Assembly (NCBI GenBank): GCA_016932895.1
Contig: JAFGCA010000143.1
Span: 1 to 15,097 of the forward strand
Direction: 5' to 3'
Source of the DNA: Sedimentisphaerales bacterium
Lineage (GTDB): Bacteria > Planctomycetota > Phycisphaerae > Sedimentisphaerales > SG8-4
Length of the DNA: 15,097 bases
Shown here: positions 13,467-15,097 of the stretch, one piece after another
Layout of the letters: every line of letters starts with the position of its first letter
How positions within the stretch are numbered: position 1 is the stretch's first letter
Notes under the pieces: model-generated
The model's input: only the letters and a program-made list of their open reading frames with translations
Database searches by the model: none
What the model was told of the DNA's origin: nothing
Program-made: the position numbers and the translations under genes

Positions 13467-14297
13467 GTGGTTTCAATACACGCAAAGGCAGAGTGCACCA
13501 GAGAGCTCGAAATCGCCCTGGATGCCGCGGGTGCGGCCGGACGGTATCTGCGGGATTCCAGAGATGACGTCCGGATCGAGACCTTCAAGGACGGCGTGCA
13601 CAACTACGCGACGGTCCAGGACGTGGAGGCCGAGCGGATCATCGTCGATACGATCCGGCGGCACTTCGGCGACGATGCCATCCTCTCGGAGGAATCGTTC
13701 CCGGACGCCGCCTCGGCCGACCGGTTGTGGATCGTCGACCCCCTCGACGGGACGCGCAACTACGCCAACGGCCTGCCGTACTTCTCGGTATCCATCGCGT
13801 TCTGTCGGGACAACGTCCCGCAGGCCGGCGTCGTCTACGCTCCCTGCCTGAACGACGAGCGGTTTCACGCCGTGCGGGGCCGCGGCGCCTGCCTCAACGG
13901 CGCACCGCTACTCATGGCCAATCCGGACGCCAAACTGGCTGCGAGCATCGTCGGCACGGGATTCGCTTACCGCCGGGGAGAGACGCTCAAGAAGGAGCTC
14001 GCCCAATACGAGCGGACGCTGAACCAGGCGACGGACGTCGTGCGGTACGGCTCGGCCGCGTTGGATATGTGCTACGTCGCCGCCGGACGCCTCGCGGCCT
14101 ACTACGAGGCCGGACTCAAGCCCTGGGACGTCGCCGCCGCCAGCCTCATCGTCGAGGAGGCCGGCGGAATCTGCTCCGACCACGCCTCAAACAAGCTGGA
14201 CATCCTCCGCAAAGCCGACGGCCAATTCGCCGTAAACCTGCTCTGCTCGAAAAACCTCGACGTCGCCCATGCCATGCTGCACATCCTGCAAGCGTAG
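13467..14297 (+). CDS. Inositol-monophosphatase-family phosphatase
   Basis: 276 residues from GTG 13467. The family hydrolyses phosphate monoesters with two or three Mg2+ ions; substrates include inositol-1-phosphate, histidinol phosphate and 3'-phosphoadenosine 5'-phosphate. Seen motifs: ILSEES (72-77, with the metal-binding Glu), WIVDPLDGTRNYANG (88-102, metal-binding Asp91 and Asp94), and GLKPWDVAAASLIVEEAGG (216-234, metal-binding Asp221). The length matches the family. The start is chosen by length and by the beginning of similarity (ELEIALDAAGAAG); only a GGGAAAG-like site precedes it. ATG 13374 is the main alternative and would add 31 Arg-rich residues. The gene is divergent from the sugar-phosphate nucleotidyltransferase, which may point to a shared sugar or polyol phosphate, but this is inference. 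Confidence 0.88.
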   Translation: MVSIHAKAECTRELEIALDAAGAAGRYLRDSRDDVRIETFKDGVHNYATVQDVEAERIIVDTIRRHFGDDAILSEESFPDAASADRLWIVDPLDGTRNYANGLPYFSVSIAFCRDNVPQAGVVYAPCLNDERFHAVRGRGACLNGAPLLMANPDAKLAASIVGTGFAYRRGETLKKELAQYERTLNQATDVVRYGSAALDMCYVAAGRLAAYYEAGLKPWDVAAASLIVEEAGGICSDHASNKLDILRKADGQFAVNLLCSKNLDVAHAMLHILQA

Positions 14298-14365
14298 AAT
14301 CCGCGCGCTGGCCTGATTGACGGCTTTCACCTCGGGTGCCTGGAGAGAGCCCTGTCCGGCTCATG

Positions 14366-14394
14366 AAAAAGGCTCCGCCACGGGGCAGAGCCTT
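14366..14394 (-). terminator. Rho-independent terminator of the cold-shock gene
   Basis: On the minus strand AAGGCTCTGCC (14394-14384), a CCGT loop and GGCGGAGCCTT (14379-14369) form an 11-bp stem with one G-T-type mismatch, followed directly by TTT. It lies 25 bases after the cold-shock stop codon. It has no T-run in the plus direction, so it should not end the phosphatase transcript as efficiently. Confidence 0.9.
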
Positions 14395-14418
14395 GCGATT
14401 CTCAAGCCTTGTCTTGCC

Positions 14419-14622
14419 TTAGCAAGGAAAGACGTTCGTCGCGCACGGGCCCTTCTTGCCCTGCCCGACTTCAAACTCGACCTTTTGGTTCTCGTCGAGA
14501 GTGGCGTAGCCCTGCGTCCTGATCTCAGAGTGGTGAACGAACAGATCCTCGCCGCCATCGTCGGGAACGATAAAGCCAAAACCCTTGCCTGAATCAAACC
14601 ATTTTACTGTACCTTTTGCCAC
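14419..14622 (-). CDS. Cold-shock domain protein (CspA family)
   Basis: 67 residues, the normal size of a single cold-shock domain that binds single-stranded RNA and DNA and melts RNA structure. [19 protein letters not shown] contains RNP1 (KGFGFI, 13-18) and RNP2 is DLFVHHSEI (26-34); [19 protein letters not shown] is the usual end. The start is GTG 14622, with AGGAG at 14635-14631, eight bases upstream; the frame is open further but the added residues are not family-like and cross the promoter. The protein ends in VFPC, with two Cys in the last eight residues, which is less usual. It is a single-gene unit with its own promoter and terminator. Whether it responds to cold cannot be told. Confidence 0.96.
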   Translation of the reverse strand: MAKGTVKWFDSGKGFGFIVPDDGGEDLFVHHSEIRTQGYATLDENQKVEFEVGQGKKGPCATNVFPC

Positions 14623-14635
14623 GTGTTCTTCTCCT

Positions 14636-14653
14636 GAGGCCAAATCGGCCTGC
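14636..14653 (-). promoter_or_regulatory. Small leader hairpin next to the cold-shock ribosome site
   Basis: On the minus strand AGGCC-GATTT-GGCCT forms a five-base-pair stem with a five-base loop immediately before AGGAG. It could influence access to the ribosome site or protect the mRNA. The effect is inference. Confidence 0.45.
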
Positions 14654-14727
14654 AAACATACTGTCCCTCTACATCTCTTAAGGGGTAAACTCCGAGGGAG
14701 GAAAGTATACACCTTTACTGGGCTGAC

Positions 14728-14756
14728 AGTATACCACCACGTGAGGCCGCCGTCCA
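14728..14756 (-). promoter_or_regulatory. Promoter of the cold-shock gene
   Basis: On the minus strand TGGACG (14756-14751), 17 bases, then TATACT (14733-14728), with TGG before the -10 making an extended -10. A second TATACT lies at 14709-14704 without a good -35. Transcription from the first would start near 14721, giving a leader of about 100 bases, long for such a small gene and usual for cold-shock genes. Confidence 0.6.
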
Positions 14757-14761
14757 CAAGA

Positions 14762-14787
14762 AAATAAAAAAAACTTGATATTTCGAG
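14762..14787 (-). terminator. Possible intrinsic terminator after the pseudopilin gene
   Basis: On the minus strand CTCGA-AATA-TCAAG (14787-14774) can form a short stem with one mismatch, followed by eight T and then ATTTT. The T-run is strong but the stem is weak. It lies 30 bases after the stop at 14817. Confidence 0.4.
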
Positions 14788-14816
14788 ATTGCCGACGCAC
14801 CCGGCGCAAAGCCGAG

Positions 14817-15097
14817 TCAGTAGTCCTTGAATTGCCTCATCCATGCGGGCCAATCTCCGGGCTCCGCCGCCCCGGCCTTCGTCCACGAGCCGCGCGTGCG
14901 AAACGACCGGTGCCACTTGAGCGTCCACAATTCCTTGAGCCCGACCTTGCGCACCGAGCGGTCGGCGAACAGGCCGCCGACGAACCCCTCGTGCCGATTT
15001 ACGCAGAACCGCTTCATCTCGCTTTGATTGGGCGACTCGACCACCTCGCCGTCGTGGGCCGGCGGGCTGTCGGTATCGCGCGGCCACGCATCGTCCC
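14817..15097 (-). CDS. Type II secretion-like pseudopilin, C-terminal part (runs off window edge)
   Basis: The last 92 residues of a protein whose start lies beyond the right edge. The tail [21 protein letters not shown], then [12 protein letters not shown] and [10 protein letters not shown], matches what I know as the C-terminal end of planctomycete proteins that begin with a prepilin cleavage/methylation motif (DUF1559-like pseudopilins). The RHxG...LFADxSVRKV part corresponds to the H-x-DG motif of that family. These proteins are numerous in the phylum, and their role (pilus-like fibre or secretion) is not settled. The N-terminal prepilin motif cannot be checked here. The cold-shock gene follows on the same strand but has its own promoter. 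Confidence 0.85.
   Translation of the reverse strand, partial: DDAWPRDTDSPPAHDGEVVESPNQSEMKRFCVNRHEGFVGGLFADRSVRKVGLKELWTLKWHRSFRTRGSWTKAGAAEPGDWPAWMRQFKDY

Noticed and set aside
14623..15087. N-terminal extension of the cold-shock frame
   Set aside because: It would cross the cold-shock promoter and overlap the pseudopilin tail in another frame. The cold-shock domain starts at GTG 14622 with a good ribosome site.

Overview
The window looks like chromosomal DNA of a Planctomycetota bacterium, most likely of the Phycisphaerae/Sedimentisphaerales kind. The grounds are a giant secreted GLUG-repeat protein, a pseudopilin tail ending in the [19 protein letters not shown] sequence I associate with this phylum, an ECF sigma factor coupled to a membrane anti-sigma-like protein with a pseudopilin-like outer domain, and many short palindromic and interspersed repeats between and even inside genes. 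No rRNA, tRNA, CRISPR array or transposase gene was seen. The taxonomic call is from memory of protein style, not from a search.

Layout. 1-424 (minus): 5' part of a secreted protein gene whose signal-peptide region contains a 72-bp palindromic repeat. 506-1495 (plus): queG, epoxyqueuosine reductase, with a second, different palindromic repeat inside the reading frame. 1534-6525 (minus): a 1663-residue secreted protein with about 25 GLUG units in four modules plus a separate C-terminal domain, under a near-consensus promoter. 6826-8904 (minus): an AT-richer gene for a 7-TM protein with HEAT repeats and a C-terminal BRCT-like domain, also with a strong promoter. 8905-10361: about 1.45 kb without a convincing gene. 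Its left part collects several dispersed repeats, and its right part (9915-10318) holds eight copies of a 14-bp AAACRAAsCCAAT-type direct repeat with GC-rich partly conserved spacers. 10362-12016 (minus): sigma/anti-sigma pair overlapping by ATGA. 12312-13049 (minus): sugar-phosphate nucleotidyltransferase. 13467-14297 (plus): inositol-monophosphatase-family phosphatase, divergent from it. 14419-14622 (minus): cold-shock protein with its own promoter, leader hairpin and a clear intrinsic terminator. 14817-15097 (minus): C-terminal end of a type II secretion-like pseudopilin.

How things fit together. The sigma/anti-sigma pair is a self-contained signalling unit. The nucleotidyltransferase and phosphatase face away from each other and could both act in sugar or polyol phosphate metabolism, but nothing in the sequence proves a shared pathway. 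The most unusual items are the repeat array at 9915-10318 with a promoter-like element in front of it, the two palindromic elements that sit in frame inside protein genes, and the membrane HEAT/BRCT-like fusion, whose predicted topology puts the BRCT-like part outside the cytoplasm.
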